Source: BM003 sp963699835
Lineage (GTDB): Bacteria; Pseudomonadota; Gammaproteobacteria; Steroidobacterales; BM003
Assembly: GCA_963699835.1 (NCBI GenBank)
Contig: CAVOVJ010000001.1
Coordinates: forward strand, 1-64,000
DNA length: 64,000 nucleotides
Reading direction: 5' to 3'
Part shown: in pieces, positions 18,110 through 27,572 of the stretch
Layout: each line of letters starts with the position of its first letter
Position numbering within the stretch: position 1 is the first letter of the stretch
Translations under genes and position numbers: made by a program
The notes under the pieces: generated by a model
The model's input: the letters and a program-made list of their open reading frames with translations, nothing else
What the model was told of the DNA's origin: nothing
Database searches by the model: none

Positions 18110-18673
18110 GTGAAAGACCCACAAAATCTGGTTTGGATCGATCTCGAAATGACCGGCCTTGATCCCGAACATGACCGAATCCTGGAGATCGCCACTGTCG
18201 TAACCGACAAGGATTTGAGAATTCTCGCCGAGGGGCCGGTTCTGGCAATCCATCAGCCGGATAAGATTCTCGCTGGCATGGACGAGTGGAACACGGTTCA
18301 GCACGGCGACTCTGGTCTGATCACGCGAGTCCGGGAAAGTACCGATAACGAGGCCGAGGCGCAGGCCCAGACCCTGTTGTTTCTCAATCGTTATGTGGAG
18401 CCCGGCACGTCACCGATGTGCGGCAATACGATCTGTCAGGACCGCCGATTTCTGGCTCGTTCCATGCCCCGTCTCGAGCGTTTTTTTCACTACAGAAATC
18501 TCGATGTCAGTAGCCTGAAGGAGCTGGTTAACCGATGGGCGCCGGGGTTGGTGAAAGGATTCTCGAAACAGGCGCAGCACCTGGCGCTGGCCGATATCCA
18601 TGAGTCGATCAAGGAACTCGAATACTACCGCGCTAATTTCATTGGGCCCGAGTTCCGTTTGTCACGGCAATGA
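18110..18673 (+). CDS. orn: Oligoribonuclease (DEDDh 3'-5' exonuclease)
   Basis: The 187-residue product uses a GTG start at 18110. The DEDDh residues are in WIDLEMTGLD (D, E), NTICQDRRF (D) and LADIHESIKEL (H and D region), matching Orn, which degrades 2-5-base RNAs and pGpG. Length is normal (181 in E. coli). Its stop overlaps the next ATG by four bases (ATGA), so it leads a three-gene operon. It is divergent from the Ste24-like gene. Confidence 0.96.
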   Translation: MKDPQNLVWIDLEMTGLDPEHDRILEIATVVTDKDLRILAEGPVLAIHQPDKILAGMDEWNTVQHGDSGLITRVRESTDNEAEAQAQTLLFLNRYVEPGTSPMCGNTICQDRRFLARSMPRLERFFHYRNLDVSSLKELVNRWAPGLVKGFSKQAQHLALADIHESIKELEYYRANFIGPEFRLSRQ

Positions 18674-19272
18674 AGCCCTATGCGCCGGCTTGCGACAACA
18701 ACAGGCAACCGATTCACGAGGTCCTTGTCGGGCATCTGGAAAATGCGCGATCCGTATTGGAAATCGGCTCCGGTACCGGGCAGCACGCTGTTTTTTTTGC
18801 GGCAAAACTGCCGTGGCTGAACTGGACGACGAGCGATCTGGGGCAAAGACACGAGGGCATCACAGCGTGGCTGGCCGAGGCCGAGTTGCCCAATCTGAGC
18901 GGTCCACTGGAACTCGACGCGAATAATCCGCAACACTGGCAGCTTCCCGCAGTCGATGCCGTCTTCACCGCCAATACGCTGCACATCATGCCATGGGAGA
19001 CGGGGATCAAGACGATCGAGGGCAGCGCCTCGCTACTTGGTCCGGGCGGGCGGTTGCTGATTTATGGGCCGTTCAATCGTGCTGGCCGCCATGTAGGACG
19101 CGGCAATGCGCTGTTTGATGCCCGTTTGCGTGCCGAAGGTAATGGTCAGGGTCTGCGCGACATGGAAGCCGTCCAACAACAGGCGCTGGCAGCCGGACTG
19201 ACGCCGCTCTCGGTGCATCCAATGCCGGCCAACAATTTTATTCTGGCTTATCAAAGAGAGCGCGCGAAATGA
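18670..19272 (+). CDS. DUF938 family SAM-dependent methyltransferase-like protein
   Basis: The 200-residue protein starts MKPYAPACDNNRQPIHEVL, the DUF938 signature. It has a class I methyltransferase motif VLEIGSGTGQHAVFFA (about 33-48) and later ANTLHIMPWE and GGRLLIYGPFN. A methyltransferase activity is expected from the fold; no substrate is known to me. It overlaps orn upstream and the dehydratase downstream by four bases each. Confidence 0.88.
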   Translation: MKPYAPACDNNRQPIHEVLVGHLENARSVLEIGSGTGQHAVFFAAKLPWLNWTTSDLGQRHEGITAWLAEAELPNLSGPLELDANNPQHWQLPAVDAVFTANTLHIMPWETGIKTIEGSASLLGPGGRLLIYGPFNRAGRHVGRGNALFDARLRAEGNGQGLRDMEAVQQQALAAGLTPLSVHPMPANNFILAYQRERAK

Positions 19273-20222
19273 CCGACTCAGTTACCTACGATGACGTGCT
19301 GGCCGCAGCGACCCGGATCGCGCCCTACATCCATCGCACGCCCGTACTCACGTGTGCCAGCCTGTCTCGGGAACTCGGGGCCGAGATCTTTTTTAAATGT
19401 GAAAATCTGCAAAAAGTCGGTGCCTTCAAGGCGCGCGGTGCCCACAACGCGGTTTTTGGTCTGAGCGAGGAGCTCTGCAGGAATGGTGTCGCGACCCACT
19501 CGTCGGGCAATCACGGTGCTGCTCTGGCGCTCGCTGCCCGCAGCCGCGGGATTCCTGCTCATGTCGTGGTGCCGAACAGCGCGCCGGCAGTTAAACGGGC
19601 CTCGGTTGAGCGCTATGGCGCCCATATCATCGAATGCCGTTCAACCCTTAGCGATCGCGAACGGACGCTGGCGGAAGTCGCAGATCGAATGGGGGCGACT
19701 CCAGTCCATCCCTATAACGATGCCGCGGTCATTGCCGGGCAGGGCACCGCAGCGCTCGAATTGATCGAGGCCGTTCCGGATCTGGATCTGATCCTGGTTC
19801 CCGTTGGTGGCGGCGGACTCCTGTCCGGCACCGCAGTCGCCGCGCACGGGAGCTTAACGAATGCGGCGATTATCGGGGCCGAGCCGGCCGCGGCAGACGA
19901 TGCATGGCAGGGCTTCCGAACCGGTGAGCGCGTGATTCTCGATGCGCCCGACACGATTGCGGATGGTCTGCGCGCTTCGCTTGGCGAACTCAACTTCGAT
20001 CTGATCCGGCGCTACGTCGACGATATCGTCCGGGTCGACGAGGAGGCAATCGTCAGCGCAATGCGAACAATCTGGGAGCGAATGAAGATCGTAATTGAGC
20101 CTTCTGCCGCGGTGCCGGTGGCCGCATTGCTCGAGCGCGCGGTCGCCGGGGAGGGCCGGCGAATCGGCGTCATTCTAAGTGGCGGCAACGTCGATCTGGA
20201 TTCACTGCCATGGGTTCGGTAA
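19269..20222 (+). CDS. Threonine/serine dehydratase-like PLP enzyme
   Basis: The 317-residue fold-type II PLP enzyme has the Schiff-base lysine in VGAFKARGAHN (Lys about 55). SSGNHGAALALAA binds the substrate carboxylate, the glycine loop VPVGGGGLLSG binds the PLP phosphate, and the late segment is GVILSGGNVD. There is no C-terminal ACT domain, as in catabolic threonine dehydratase, serine racemase or 3-hydroxyaspartate dehydratase; these cannot be separated by eye. ATG overlaps the DUF938 stop. It ends the orn operon. Confidence 0.88.
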   Translation: MTDSVTYDDVLAAATRIAPYIHRTPVLTCASLSRELGAEIFFKCENLQKVGAFKARGAHNAVFGLSEELCRNGVATHSSGNHGAALALAARSRGIPAHVVVPNSAPAVKRASVERYGAHIIECRSTLSDRERTLAEVADRMGATPVHPYNDAAVIAGQGTAALELIEAVPDLDLILVPVGGGGLLSGTAVAAHGSLTNAAIIGAEPAAADDAWQGFRTGERVILDAPDTIADGLRASLGELNFDLIRRYVDDIVRVDEEAIVSAMRTIWERMKIVIEPSAAVPVAALLERAVAGEGRRIGVILSGGNVDLDSLPWVR

Positions 20223-20532
20223 CGGTGCCGGGGATAGCGCAGGTCGGTTGACCCGGTTGAGACTTTATTATCCGACCGGCCCGGCCCCTTTCTCTTGGGT
20301 GATCGCAGTCGCATCGCACAACCAGTGACCTCCTGTGATGACGGGCCTTGATTTGTGCGGCGGGTAAATGCCGAACCGCATAAATCGTAACATTACGGTG
20401 CAACGGTACCCGGGATTCCGTGTGCCGTGCGCGCGGATGCAATGGTATAGCCTCGATCCCGTTGGCTCCTGTATCGTAATGCCAGATGACGATTCGCTCT
20501 GTGTCCACGGATTCGCAACGGGAGAAGCCTCG
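20223..20532. other. Intergenic region before a frameshifted lipoprotein gene
   Basis: About 310 bases with no supported gene. GGGAGAAG at about 20519-20526 is the ribosome site for the ATG at 20533. No clear promoter pair is seen. Confidence 0.45.
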
Positions 20533-21455
20533 ATGCGAGGGAAGAAATTTCTTGCAGCCTTTTTAGTCGTTCACATGGCGCTGACGGCCTGCGGCGGAGG
20601 GGACTCCGAGGATGCTGCCGGTGCGGCAATCGCTGCCGCTGTGCCCGATACGGACATTTTCCTGTTGTCGGTAAAAGAGATCGCCGACGCTCCGGATCCA
20701 GCTAACCTTCGCAACATCACGGCACGGCCGGGTTACGACAATCAACCCGCGTTTGTCCCTGACAGCAGGCCTTGCTGTTCACGTCGATCGTGGACGGCAA
20801 GCAGGCCGACATTTTCGAATACAATTTTGCCGAAGAGGTGTTGACCCAGCTTACCGAGACGGAAGAGAGTGAGTATTCGCCGACTCCGTTGGGACCGGAC
20901 GGCGCATTTTCGGTGGTCCGTGTCGAGCAGGATGGCGGGCAGCGTCTGTGGGAATTTGATCGCACGGGTGGCGAGCCACGCCTGCTTTTGCCGCAGTGGC
21001 GCAACGTCGGCTACCATGCGTGGATCGATTCACGACGCGTGCTGGCTTTTCTCGTCGGCGAGCCGCCGCAGCTCGCAGTGATCGACACGGGAAGCGGTAT
21101 CGCCGAAGTGCTCGCCACGGGAATTGGCCGGTCGATTCATTACCTGCCGGAATCCGACAGCATCAGTTTTATCGATACTGTCGAGGCGGATCGTCCGCAA
21201 ATGATTATCTATCCTCTGAAAGGCGCAGAGCGGGAGACGATGATGGAACCGCGTCCGGGGGCCCAGGATTACGTCTTTGCGTCAGACGATTCAGTACTGA
21301 TGGCGGAGGGTATGGTGATTTATCGCTCCAACGTGCAACGCACCCGCTGGAAAGTCTGGGTCGATCTCACCGACTTCCTGCCCGGGCCGATCAGCCGCAT
21401 TGCCGTGAGTGACGATGAGCGCTGGGTCGCCATGGTTGCCACCGTGGCAGAGTAA
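20533..21455 (+). pseudogene. TolB-like propeller lipoprotein gene with one frameshift
   Basis: The first frame gives a lipoprotein signal (MRGKKFLAAFL..., lipobox LTACG), an Ala/Asp-rich linker and ARPGYDNQPAFVPDS. The next frame continues from about 20768 with LLFTSIVDGKQADIFEYN, the natural continuation of a PD40-type blade (NQPAF-PDS...LLFTS). One missing base near 20765 restores a single protein of about 307 residues. The rest is beta-rich. Function unknown; periplasmic. Since both halves are intact, a sequence error or a very recent mutation is likely. Confidence 0.75.
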
Positions 21456-21474
21456 GACCAGGCGCAGCGCAGAT

Positions 21475-21882
21475 ATGAATCCGGAGACCGGCTCCAGTAC
21501 TACTCACCGGGGCGGCTGCCATTGTGGCGCCGTTCGTTTCGAGGTGGATGCGCCGCGCGATGTCGCGATACATGTGTGCAATTGTTCGATTTGTGCTATG
21601 ACCGGATTTCAGCACCTGATCGTACCGGCCAGCCGCTTCCGCCTGATTAGCGGCCGCGATGGCTTGTCGGACTACGGGTTCAACACGGGAACCGCGCGAC
21701 ATCTGTTCTGCGCGATATGCGGAATAAAGTCGTTCTACGTGCCGCGCTCCAATCCTGATGGCTTCAGTGTTAATCTGCGGTGCCTTGAAAGCGAAACTCT
21801 GGGCCGGGTTACCGTGATTCCGTTTGACGGACAGAACTGGGAGAGCAGTGCGGCCGCTCTGAGGCACCTGAGCGAAGACTAG
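21475..21882 (+). CDS. GFA/CENP-V family zinc protein
   Basis: The 135-residue product has the seven conserved cysteines of the GFA domain: GGCHCGAVRFEV, CNCSICAM and FCAICGIKSFY. These bind zinc. The family includes glutathione-dependent formaldehyde-activating enzyme and many uncharacterised members that may act on glutathione adducts. ATG at 21475 is chosen over upstream starts because it begins just before the domain. It is 19 bases after the frameshifted lipoprotein gene. Confidence 0.88.
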   Translation: MNPETGSSTTHRGGCHCGAVRFEVDAPRDVAIHVCNCSICAMTGFQHLIVPASRFRLISGRDGLSDYGFNTGTARHLFCAICGIKSFYVPRSNPDGFSVNLRCLESETLGRVTVIPFDGQNWESSAAALRHLSED

Positions 21883-21965
21883 CTGGCGTGGCGATGATGT
21901 CGTGGAAAAGCGACACTGCGGGAGCGCCGGACGAGCAGTTACAATACTGGATCAACTCACCGATT

Positions 21966-22646
21966 ATGACGACGCCGATGTTCAAAAGTTTTGTTTTTAC
22001 TGTTGTGCTGGCGCTGCTAGCGGGCGCAGCCAGCGCCGAGACCCGATACGTGACTGACGAGCTCGAAGTCACGATGCGCAGTGGCCAGAGCACCCGCAAT
22101 TCGATCGTCCGCATGCTCAAGAGCGGCGCCGCCGTCGAAGTGCTGGAGACCGATGTGGCAGCGGGCTACACCAAGGTTCGGGTTAGCGGCGGCACCGAGG
22201 GCTGGGTGCTGACACGTTTTCTGGTCTCGCAGCCGGTTGCCAGGGATCGATTGCCGCAAATCCAGCAGGAAGTGGCAACGCTGCGCGAACAGCTCGCGGC
22301 GTTGCGCGAAACCGCGAGCGCGGCGGCTGGCGAGAACTCCGACCTTATCGCTGAACGCAATCAGTTTCGCGCGGACTATGAGCGCACGGCCCAGGAACTC
22401 GAGGACCTCAGGGTGAAGGCTTCCAACGTGCTGCAGGTGGACCAGCAGAACCAGAGATTGAAGACCCGCGTCGATAGCCTGCAGAGCGAGGTAGATCGCC
22501 TCAGCATGGAAAACGACGATCTGTCCAGCAAGCGCACACTGGAGTGGTTCGTGGTCGGTGCCAGCGTACTGTTCGTCGGCATTTTGCTCGGGCTGATTTT
22601 GCCGCGGTTGCGAAGACGCCGACGGTCCGGGTGGGGCGATCTCTGA
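21966..22646 (+). CDS. SH3-domain coiled-coil membrane protein (TIGR04211/YgiM type)
   Basis: The 226-residue protein has a signal peptide ending GAASA-ETRYV, a bacterial SH3 domain (about 30-90, with VTMRSGQSTRNSIVRML and GTEGWVLTRFL), a coiled coil (about 95-185) and a C-terminal transmembrane helix (LEWFVVGASVLFVGILLGLIL) followed by an arginine-rich tail. That order is the YgiM/TIGR04211 architecture. It is probably inner-membrane anchored with the SH3 domain in the periplasm. Either Met at 21966 or 21978 could start it. It is convergent with ppsA. Confidence 0.88.
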   Translation: MTTPMFKSFVFTVVLALLAGAASAETRYVTDELEVTMRSGQSTRNSIVRMLKSGAAVEVLETDVAAGYTKVRVSGGTEGWVLTRFLVSQPVARDRLPQIQQEVATLREQLAALRETASAAAGENSDLIAERNQFRADYERTAQELEDLRVKASNVLQVDQQNQRLKTRVDSLQSEVDRLSMENDDLSSKRTLEWFVVGASVLFVGILLGLILPRLRRRRRSGWGDL

Positions 22647-22657
22647 CGGCTATTGGT

Positions 22658-25021
22658 CTAGACCTTTTTCCCCGCCAGGTACATCCAGGTTTCGACCACG
22701 GTGTCGGGGTTTAGAGAAATCGATTCAATGCCCTGATCCAGTAGCCAGCGCGCCAGGTCCGGGTGATCGGACGGCCCCTGGCCGCAAATGCCAATGTACT
22801 TGTTTTGTTTGCGGCAGGCGGATATCGCCATTCCCAGTAGCTTGCGAACAGCGGGGTCGCGCTCGTCGAACAGATGCGCAATCACTGACGAGTCGCGGTC
22901 GAGGCCGAGGGTCAGCTGGGTCATATCGTTCGAGCCGATCGACATCCCGTCGAAATACTCGAGAAATTCCTCGGCCATGAGGGCGTTGCTGGGGATTTCG
23001 CACATCATGATGACGCGGAGATCGTCGACGCCGCGCTCGAGACCGTTAGCGCGCAACAAACCGGTGACTTCGCGCGCCTCTTCCAGCGTGCGCACAAACG
23101 GCACCATGACCCATACATTGCTAAAGCCCATTTTCTCGCGGACCCGTTTCAGGGCTTCGCATTCCATCTCGAAACAGGGCCTGAAATCCTCGTCAACATA
23201 ACGAGATGCGCCGCGGAAGCCAAGCATCGGATTCTCTTCGTGTGGCTCGTAACGTTCGCCACCGACCAGATTGGCGTACTCGTTCGATTTGAAATCGGAC
23301 AGGCGGACGATAACCGGATTCGGCGCAAACGCGGCCGCGATCGTGGCGATGCCTTCTGCCAACTTGTGGACGAAAAACTCGCGTGGATCGGCATATCCGA
23401 ACATCTGTTGCTCGATCATCGATCGGGTTTCATCATCGACTGTGTCGAACTCCAGGAGCGCCCTGGGGTGAACACCGATCATGCGGTTGATGATGAATTC
23501 AAGTCGCGCAAGTCCGACACCGTGATTCGGAATGCCGGCGAAATCGAAAGCCCGGTCGGGGTTGCCGACGTTCATCATCAGTTTGACGGGAATATCCGGC
23601 AGACTGTCGAGTTGTACGTCCTGCTGCTCATACTCGAGCAGCCCGTCATAGACGTTGCCGACATCGCCCTCGGCACAGGAAACCGTGACTTCGCTGCCAT
23701 CGATCAGGCAGTCGGTCGCGTCACCACATCCGACTACTGCAGGGATACCCAGTTCGCGCGCGATAATCGCGGCATGACAGGTCCGGCCGCCGCGATTGGT
23801 CACTATCGCCGCGGCGCGTTTCATCACCGGTTCCCAGTCGGGATCGGTCATGTCGGCAACCAGCACGTCACCGCTCTGGACCCGGCTCATCTCTTTAACG
23901 TTGCGGATGATGCGGACGGTACCGGCGCCGATGCGCTGGCCGATACTTCTTCCGGACGCAATGACATTGGAGGCTCCGCGCAACCTGAAGCGCTGAATCG
24001 TACGTCCCGAGCGGCTCTGGACCGTCTCGGGCCGGGCCTGGAGAATGTAGATCTTGCCGCTCTCGCCGTCCTTGCCCCACTCGATATCCATCGGCCGACG
24101 ATAGTGATCCTCAATTAACAGAGCCTGTTGCGACAGCGTCAGGATGTCTTCATCGGTCAGGCAGAATCGGTGCTGGTCAGCCGGGTCAACCTCAATTTGC
24201 TGCACGGTGGATGAGTCAGCGCTGTCATCGTTGTAGACCATCCTGATCGCTTTGGTCCCCAAGGTGCGGCGCAGCACCGGGTAGTGACCGTCGCGTAAAG
24301 CACGTTTGGAGACATAGAATTCGTCGGGGTTTACCGCGCCCTGGACAACCATTTCGCCGAGACCATAGGAGGCGGTAATAAAGACCACTTCGCGGAAACC
24401 GGAGTCGGTGTCCAGCGTGAACATCACCCCGCTGGTGCCGATGTCGCTACGCACCATATGCTGGATTCCGGCCGACAACGCGACCTGGTGGTGGTCGTAG
24501 CCCTGATGGACCCGGTAGGCAATCGCGCGATCGTTAAACAGCGATGCGAATACCTCGTGAATCGCCGCGACGATGTTGTCGAAACCGCGCACGTTGAGAA
24601 GTGTTTCCTGCTGCCCGGCAAAAGACGCATCCGGCAGATCTTCCGCCGTGGCGGATGAACGAACGGCCACGGCAATGTCCGCACCGCCGGACATCTGGTC
24701 CCAGGCGCTGCCCAGTTCGGCATGCAGGCGTGCGGGTAAGGCGGTGGACATTATCCACTCGCGAATAAGTGCCCCCGTGCGCGCCAGTTCTTCGACATCG
24801 TCGACATCGAGTTCGGCAAGCGCGGCGTCGATCCTCTCCCGCAGTCCGTCGGTCGCAAGAAAGTCGCGGAAAGCAAGAGATGTCGTTGCAAATCCGCCCG
24901 GGACGTTAACCCCGGAAGCGCTCAGGTGACTGATCATTTCTCCGAGTGAAGCGTTCTTGCCGCCAACGGTTTCGACGTCACCCATACCGAGCTCGTCGAG
25001 ACGAAGGATATATGCGCCCAC
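22658..25021 (-). CDS. ppsA: Phosphoenolpyruvate synthase
   Basis: The 787-residue enzyme has an N-terminal ATP-grasp domain (VGGKNASLGEMI at 19-30; AVRSSATAEDLPDASFAGQQ). The swivelling phosphohistidine domain contains GGRTCHAAIIARELGIPAVVG (catalytic His of TCHAA). The C-terminal PEP/pyruvate barrel ends with GICGQGPSDHPD, with the catalytic Cys. It converts pyruvate, ATP and water to PEP, AMP and phosphate for gluconeogenesis. Length matches the family (about 790). The start is GTG with AAGGGG upstream. It is divergent from ppsR, its usual regulator. Confidence 0.97.
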   Translation of the reverse strand: MGAYILRLDELGMGDVETVGGKNASLGEMISHLSASGVNVPGGFATTSLAFRDFLATDGLRERIDAALAELDVDDVEELARTGALIREWIMSTALPARLHAELGSAWDQMSGGADIAVAVRSSATAEDLPDASFAGQQETLLNVRGFDNIVAAIHEVFASLFNDRAIAYRVHQGYDHHQVALSAGIQHMVRSDIGTSGVMFTLDTDSGFREVVFITASYGLGEMVVQGAVNPDEFYVSKRALRDGHYPVLRRTLGTKAIRMVYNDDSADSSTVQQIEVDPADQHRFCLTDEDILTLSQQALLIEDHYRRPMDIEWGKDGESGKIYILQARPETVQSRSGRTIQRFRLRGASNVIASGRSIGQRIGAGTVRIIRNVKEMSRVQSGDVLVADMTDPDWEPVMKRAAAIVTNRGGRTCHAAIIARELGIPAVVGCGDATDCLIDGSEVTVSCAEGDVGNVYDGLLEYEQQDVQLDSLPDIPVKLMMNVGNPDRAFDFAGIPNHGVGLARLEFIINRMIGVHPRALLEFDTVDDETRSMIEQQMFGYADPREFFVHKLAEGIATIAAAFAPNPVIVRLSDFKSNEYANLVGGERYEPHEENPMLGFRGASRYVDEDFRPCFEMECEALKRVREKMGFSNVWVMVPFVRTLEEAREVTGLLRANGLERGVDDLRVIMMCEIPSNALMAEEFLEYFDGMSIGSNDMTQLTLGLDRDSSVIAHLFDERDPAVRKLLGMAISACRKQNKYIGICGQGPSDHPDLARWLLDQGIESISLNPDTVVETWMYLAGKKV

Positions 25022-25099
25022 TTGCTAACCCCTTGTTTTCCAGAACCGGAGGTGTTAAACCGCCGCCTGATACACCAACCGGACATTATACCGACTGCG

Positions 25100-25925
25100 A
25101 TGAGCCAAAGAACCGTATTTTTCATATCCGACGAGACCGGGGTTACCGCTGAAACCCTTGGTCACAGTTTGCTGACTCAATTCGAGGGTGTGACCTTCAG
25201 GCAGGTGACCTTGCCATTTCTCTCGAGCCCGCAGAAGGCCCGACGAGGCGGTGGACAAAATCAATCTCACGGCCGAACTCGAGGGCGTGCGGCCAATTAT
25301 CTTCAGCACCCTGGTCAACGACGATTTGCGGGTTCTGTTTCAACGTAGCAACGGGTTGTATCTCGACTTTTTCGATGCGTTTCTTGCACCGCTGGAGAAG
25401 GAGCTGGAGCTGCGTTCCAGTCATGCCGCCGGGCGCGCCCACGGCATGAGCGATTTGCAAAAGTACAACCAGCGCATCGATGCCACGAATTTTGCGCTGG
25501 CCAGCGACGACGGTGGCCGAAACCGCGATTATGATCGTGCCGACGTGGTGCTGGTTGGTGTATCACGCTCGGGAAAGACTCCTACGTGTCTGTACATGGC
25601 GCTGCAGTACGGGATCTATGCCGCCAACTATCCGTTGGCCGACGATGACTTCGAGCGCGGCGACTTGCCGGCGGTGCTGAAGCCATTCAAAGATAAACTG
25701 TATGGCCTGACCATTGCCGCGGAGCGCCTGCAGCAGATCCGCAAGGAGCGGCGCCCGGAGGGCCGTTATGCCACGATCCAGCAGGTTCGTTTCGAACTCC
25801 GCGAGGCGGAGAAGTTGTTCCGTCGCCTGGGTATTCCCTATCTCGACACCACGCAGAGCTCGATTGAGGAAATCGCCAGCACGATTCTCGACAAAACAGC
25901 CCTTGAAAGGCGCGTAAGGCCCTAG
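25100..25925 (+). pseudogene. ppsR: PEP synthase regulatory kinase/phosphorylase (DUF299) with one frameshift
   Basis: The ATG at 25100 starts MSQRTVFFISDETGVTAETLGHSLL, the canonical N terminus, as far as PFLSSPQKA. One extra C in the CCC at 25238-25240 shifts the frame. DEAVDKINLTAELEGVRPI continues in the next frame to the stop at 25925. The P-loop is GVSRSGKTPT. Corrected length is about 274 residues, normal. The protein phosphorylates PpsA on threonine with ADP and removes it with phosphate. All motifs are intact and it is paired with ppsA, so I suspect a sequence error rather than real loss. Confidence 0.88.
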
Positions 25926-26003
25926 CGACCGCCGTTTTTTCAACACAATTTTTGTGAGCATTGTCAGATACTTCGGTTAGCATGCGTGTGCTATATTTCG
26001 GCT

Positions 26004-26483
26004 ATGCTTACCGATAGCCGGATAGTCCTGCCACGTCCGACACGCCCGCTGACGTTCACCGGGCTGATGACGCTTTACGAGAGCAATTATGTCCGGCTTG
26101 GCTGGTTGCTTCCCGACGCGGATAAACTGGATGGTGAACGAATTTCCAGTCCCGGTTTGGACTTGCCATTGCACGCGCGCCTGCTGGAACGCGCGCGCTA
26201 CACGACAACGATCCATCTCACCTATTTTTTTGCTGACGAGTCCGAGCGGGTCGCCGATCCCGATCTGACTGTTCGTCTGTATCACGATGCGCGCCTGGCC
26301 GAGGCCATGTGTTGTGCCGGCCATCACCGCCACCATGCGCTCAGGGACTGCGTGACACCTGCCGGTAACGAACTGGGTTTGCGGTGGGCACGCAATACGA
26401 TGTTGAACAAATGGCTCGAGTACTGTGTCGATCTCGGGCACGAGCTTGGATCGCAGACCGAAATTCATACCGTGTCGGTATGA
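26004..26483 (+). CDS. DUF1249 family protein
   Basis: The 159-residue cytoplasmic protein carries the DUF1249 pattern: a FTGLMTLYESNYVRLGWLLP helix, TIHLTYFF, PDLTVRLYHDARLAE and a C-terminal LNKWLEYCVDLGH helix. E. coli YqiB belongs here; it is often near cpdA and nudF, which are not present here. Function is unknown. ATG at 26004 is chosen over an upstream start because it begins at the family's usual N terminus. Confidence 0.85.
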   Translation: MLTDSRIVLPRPTRPLTFTGLMTLYESNYVRLGWLLPDADKLDGERISSPGLDLPLHARLLERARYTTTIHLTYFFADESERVADPDLTVRLYHDARLAEAMCCAGHHRHHALRDCVTPAGNELGLRWARNTMLNKWLEYCVDLGHELGSQTEIHTVSV

Positions 26484-26511
26484 AGACCAGCGCTGCTCTG
26501 GATTTTCGGCG

Positions 26512-27567
26512 ATGAATGAAGTGAAGGAGCTGACCGGTGAATTGCCTATTGGCGGGCCAGCGTCGAAGAAGGTTCAAGACGAACGCCTGCTCAGGCTTTA
26601 CTGGAATCGTGCGGAGCTCAAGAAAGAGTTTCGCAAGCTCCGTGATGAGAATTATGCGCTGACCAAGCGGCTCGAAAGCAAGGACGAGAGCCGGCAGTTA
26701 CTGCAGCAGCGAATCGATTCGCTGGAGATGCTGCTGGCCAATCCCGAGGCGGGGTTCAACGCCATCGTATTTTTTCAGTTGCGCTTCGTCTGGCGGACAT
26801 GTCGTGCCGAGCTGAAGAAGTTTGCAGCACAACTGCTGAGTCAGCAGTTGCAGCGCGCCCGGCGCGCACAACTGATGCAATTCAATCGTGAGCGCGCCGG
26901 ACAGGTCGAGTTAATGCGGGGAGAGATTCAGGAGCGGCGCGAACAACTGCAGCAAGCGGCAGCGCAGCGGCAGATGCTCGAGGCGGAAGTCGCCGGTCTG
27001 ACCGGATTCTGGAATCATACGCGCCGGCGCAAGCGCAAGACGACGATCGACGAGCTGAGTGCGTCTGTGGCGGGCTTGTCTGCAGCGATGGAGCAATTGA
27101 TTGCCGAGAAGGCCGCGCTGGAGCAGGCCCAGGCGCCGCAAGTGGATTCGACCAGCGTTGCGGCACGCCGGCTCATCAACCTGGCGGTGATCGCTCTGGC
27201 GCAACAACTTTTCGATTACTTTGATGAAAAGGGGCTGGCCCGAATGGCACACGAAGCGATGATCAAGCCAATCGAGGAAATCAAGTACGGTCATCGCGCT
27301 GATTGCATCCGGTACATAGAAGAGATTCCCCGGGCCATTGCAAGGAGAAATTCTGAACCGGGGCTTTCCGATATTCTGCGCCGGAGAACGACCGCGCTGA
27401 GGCAGGTGGCCCAATACAGATCGGACGGTGATACCGTGCCGCTGGCAGAATCGATCAGCGCAGTGCTGCAACACAAACTCGCGGCATCCGACGTTCCAAT
27501 TGTGGGCGAACCGATCAATGTCCTTGCGAGTGATTACTGGGACGTGTGCGCGGCCATGACCCCCTAG
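26512..27567 (+). CDS. Coiled-coil protein of unknown function
   Basis: The 351-residue product is highly charged. Residues about 25-75 and 105-215 form long heptad-rich helices (LKKEFRKLRDENYALTKRL; QLQQAAAQRQMLEAEVAGL). A conserved-looking FFQLRFVWRTCRAELKKF lies between them, and the C-terminal 120 residues are globular. No signal peptide or membrane helix, so cytoplasmic. I do not recognise the family. It lies 28 bases after the DUF1249 gene and may be co-transcribed; it is convergent with the RND operon. Confidence 0.7.
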   Translation: MNEVKELTGELPIGGPASKKVQDERLLRLYWNRAELKKEFRKLRDENYALTKRLESKDESRQLLQQRIDSLEMLLANPEAGFNAIVFFQLRFVWRTCRAELKKFAAQLLSQQLQRARRAQLMQFNRERAGQVELMRGEIQERREQLQQAAAQRQMLEAEVAGLTGFWNHTRRRKRKTTIDELSASVAGLSAAMEQLIAEKAALEQAQAPQVDSTSVAARRLINLAVIALAQQLFDYFDEKGLARMAHEAMIKPIEEIKYGHRADCIRYIEEIPRAIARRNSEPGLSDILRRRTTALRQVAQYRSDGDTVPLAESISAVLQHKLAASDVPIVGEPINVLASDYWDVCAAMTP

Positions 27568-27572
27568 CCGGT

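Noticed and set aside
23240..24118. 292-codon plus-strand frame inside ppsA
   Set aside because: Opposite strand is a complete, motif-bearing ppsA; shadow frame.
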